NCBI GenBank assembly: GCA_916048145.1
Contig: CAJZGT010000067.1
Coordinates: 1 to 7,091 of the forward strand
Origin: an uncultured Streptococcus sp.
GTDB taxonomy: Bacteria; Bacillota; Bacilli; Lactobacillales; Streptococcaceae
DNA length: 7,091 nt
Reading direction: 5' to 3'
Shown here: one piece after another, positions 6,258 through 7,091 of the stretch
Position numbering within the stretch: position 1 is the stretch's first letter
Layout: every line of letters begins with the position of its first letter
Made by a program: the position numbers and the translations under genes
The notes under the pieces: generated by a model
What the model was told of the DNA's origin: nothing
The model's database searches: none
What the model saw: only the letters and a program-made list of their open reading frames with translations

Positions 6258-6997
6258 TGACACAAGCAATCCTTGAAATTAAACACCTCAAAAAATCCTA
6301 TGGACAAAACGAAGTGCTAAAAGACATTTCACTCACTGTCCACAAGGGAGAGGTCATCTCTATCATCGGAAGCTCTGGAAGCGGGAAATCAACCTTCCTA
6401 CGCTCCATTAACCTACTTGAAACACCAACTGATGGACAAATCCTTTATCATGGACAAAACGTCCTCGAAAAAGGCTATGACCTCACGCAATACCGTGAAA
6501 AGTTGGGAATGGTTTTCCAATCCTTTAACCTCTTTGAAAATCTCAACGTGCTTGAAAATACAATCGTCGCTCAGACAACTGTCCTTAAACGTGAACGTAC
6601 AGAAGCTGAAAAGATTGCCAAAGAAAACTTGGAAAAAGTCGGCATGGGAGAACGCTACTGGCAAGCCAAACCAAAACAACTCTCAGGTGGTCAAAAACAA
6701 CGTGTAGCCATCGCTCGCGCTCTTTCAATGAATCCTGACGCTATTCTCTTTGATGAACCAACATCAGCTCTCGATCCAGAAATGGTTGGAGAAGTCCTCA
6801 AAATCATGCAAGATCTGGCTCAAGAAGGCTTGACTATGATTGTCGTAACCCACGAAATGGAATTCGCCCGTGATGTCTCTCACCGTGTTATCTTTATGGA
6901 TAAGGGTGTAATTACTGAAGAAGGTAAACCAGAAGACCTCTTCACCAATCCTAAAGAAGACCGAACAAAAGAATTCCTTCAACGTTATCTCAAATAA
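6257..6997 (+). CDS. Polar amino-acid ABC transporter ATP-binding protein (GlnQ/HisP type)
   Basis: The 246-residue ATPase powers the importer encoded just upstream and works as a dimer on the cytoplasmic face of the membrane. All nucleotide-binding motifs are intact: A-loop Tyr15, Walker [10 protein letters not shown] (38-46), Q-loop Gln88 in MVFQSFNLF, signature [15 protein letters not shown] (142-156), Walker B AILFDEP (162-168) with catalytic Glu167, D-loop SALD (170-173) and switch His199 in VVTHEMEFA. The sequence ETPTDGQI after Walker A and the [21 protein letters not shown] ending are typical of the polar amino-acid (PAAT) subfamily. It has no C-terminal regulatory domain of the MetN type. 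Its start overlaps the permease stop by one base (TAATG), and an intrinsic terminator follows, so the two genes form a complete operon. No third gene is needed because binding protein and permease are fused. Substrate specificity comes from the partner. Confidence 0.94.
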   Translation: MTQAILEIKHLKKSYGQNEVLKDISLTVHKGEVISIIGSSGSGKSTFLRSINLLETPTDGQILYHGQNVLEKGYDLTQYREKLGMVFQSFNLFENLNVLENTIVAQTTVLKRERTEAEKIAKENLEKVGMGERYWQAKPKQLSGGQKQRVAIARALSMNPDAILFDEPTSALDPEMVGEVLKIMQDLAQEGLTMIVVTHEMEFARDVSHRVIFMDKGVITEEGKPEDLFTNPKEDRTKEFLQRYLK

Positions 6998-7001
6998 AAA
7001 G

Positions 7002-7029
7002 AAAAGTCTGCATCAATTGCAGTCTTTTT
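7002..7029 (+). terminator. Intrinsic terminator of the ABC operon
   Basis: AAAAG-T-CTGCA (7002-7012) pairs with TGCAG-T-CTTTT (7018-7028) around a 5-base loop, with one internal T-T mismatch. A run of five T (7025-7029) follows. It begins five bases after the ATPase stop codon. Confidence 0.75.
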
Positions 7030-7091
7030 GCTATCCTCAAAATGAAAAGGCAGACCCAATTCAAGAATCCGCCATTATCCAAAGATTAATC

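Noticed and set aside
7042..7089. 15-codon plus-strand ORF after the last terminator
   Set aside because: It has a start and stop but no ribosome binding site or promoter, and is expected by chance.
7030..7091. Possible BOX-type repeat remnant or end of a minus-strand gene
   Set aside because: Only a weak resemblance of CTCAAAATGAAAA to a BOX-A start, and all minus-strand frames hit stops quickly. The stretch is too short to decide.

Overview
The window looks like a core-chromosome segment of a low-GC Firmicute, most likely a mitis-group Streptococcus (S. pneumoniae, S. mitis or close relatives). I base this on protein-level resemblance remembered for pyruvate formate-lyase, DinB and UppP, on the gene order pflB - dinB - uppP - DUF2207 protein - amino-acid ABC transporter, and on short AT-rich intergenic regions with sigma-A promoters that are often of the extended -10 type. 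No search was possible, so the species is inferred. There is no mobile element, CRISPR array, tRNA or rRNA.

Layout. (1) Positions 1-433, minus strand: the N-terminal 144 codons of pflB, cut by the window edge. (2) Positions 434-662: a divergent control region. It holds an extended -10 promoter for pflB overlapped by a near-consensus CcpA (cre) site, a perfect inverted repeat at the start of the pflB leader, and a dinB promoter whose spacer contains a CodY-like palindrome. (3) 663-1724, plus: dinB, DNA polymerase IV. (4) 1723-1756: a strong hairpin between convergent dinB and uppP, probably used from both sides. (5) 4553 down to 1758, minus: a gene for a large membrane protein of the DUF2207 family, then uppP (undecaprenyl-diphosphatase). 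They lie 60 bases apart with no visible terminator between them, and uppP also has its own extended -10 promoter. (6) 4554-4691: a second divergent control region, with a short inverted repeat between the two promoters. (7) 4692-6997, plus: a two-gene polar amino-acid ABC importer, made of a fused substrate-binding/permease protein and its ATPase overlapping by one base. An intrinsic terminator follows at 7002-7029. (8) 7030-7091: no recognisable feature.

How the genes work together. pflB belongs to mixed-acid fermentation and appears set for carbon-catabolite control. dinB is a stand-alone translesion polymerase. uppP recycles the lipid carrier for cell-wall and capsule synthesis, and the DUF2207 protein upstream is the least understood gene here. 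The ABC operon imports a polar amino acid, possibly glutamine, glutamate or asparagine. Apart from the DUF2207 protein everything is ordinary housekeeping. The points most worth a second look are regulatory (cre, the two inverted repeats, the CodY-like palindrome), the DUF2207-uppP pairing, and a Glu at a likely ligand-contact position of the binding protein.
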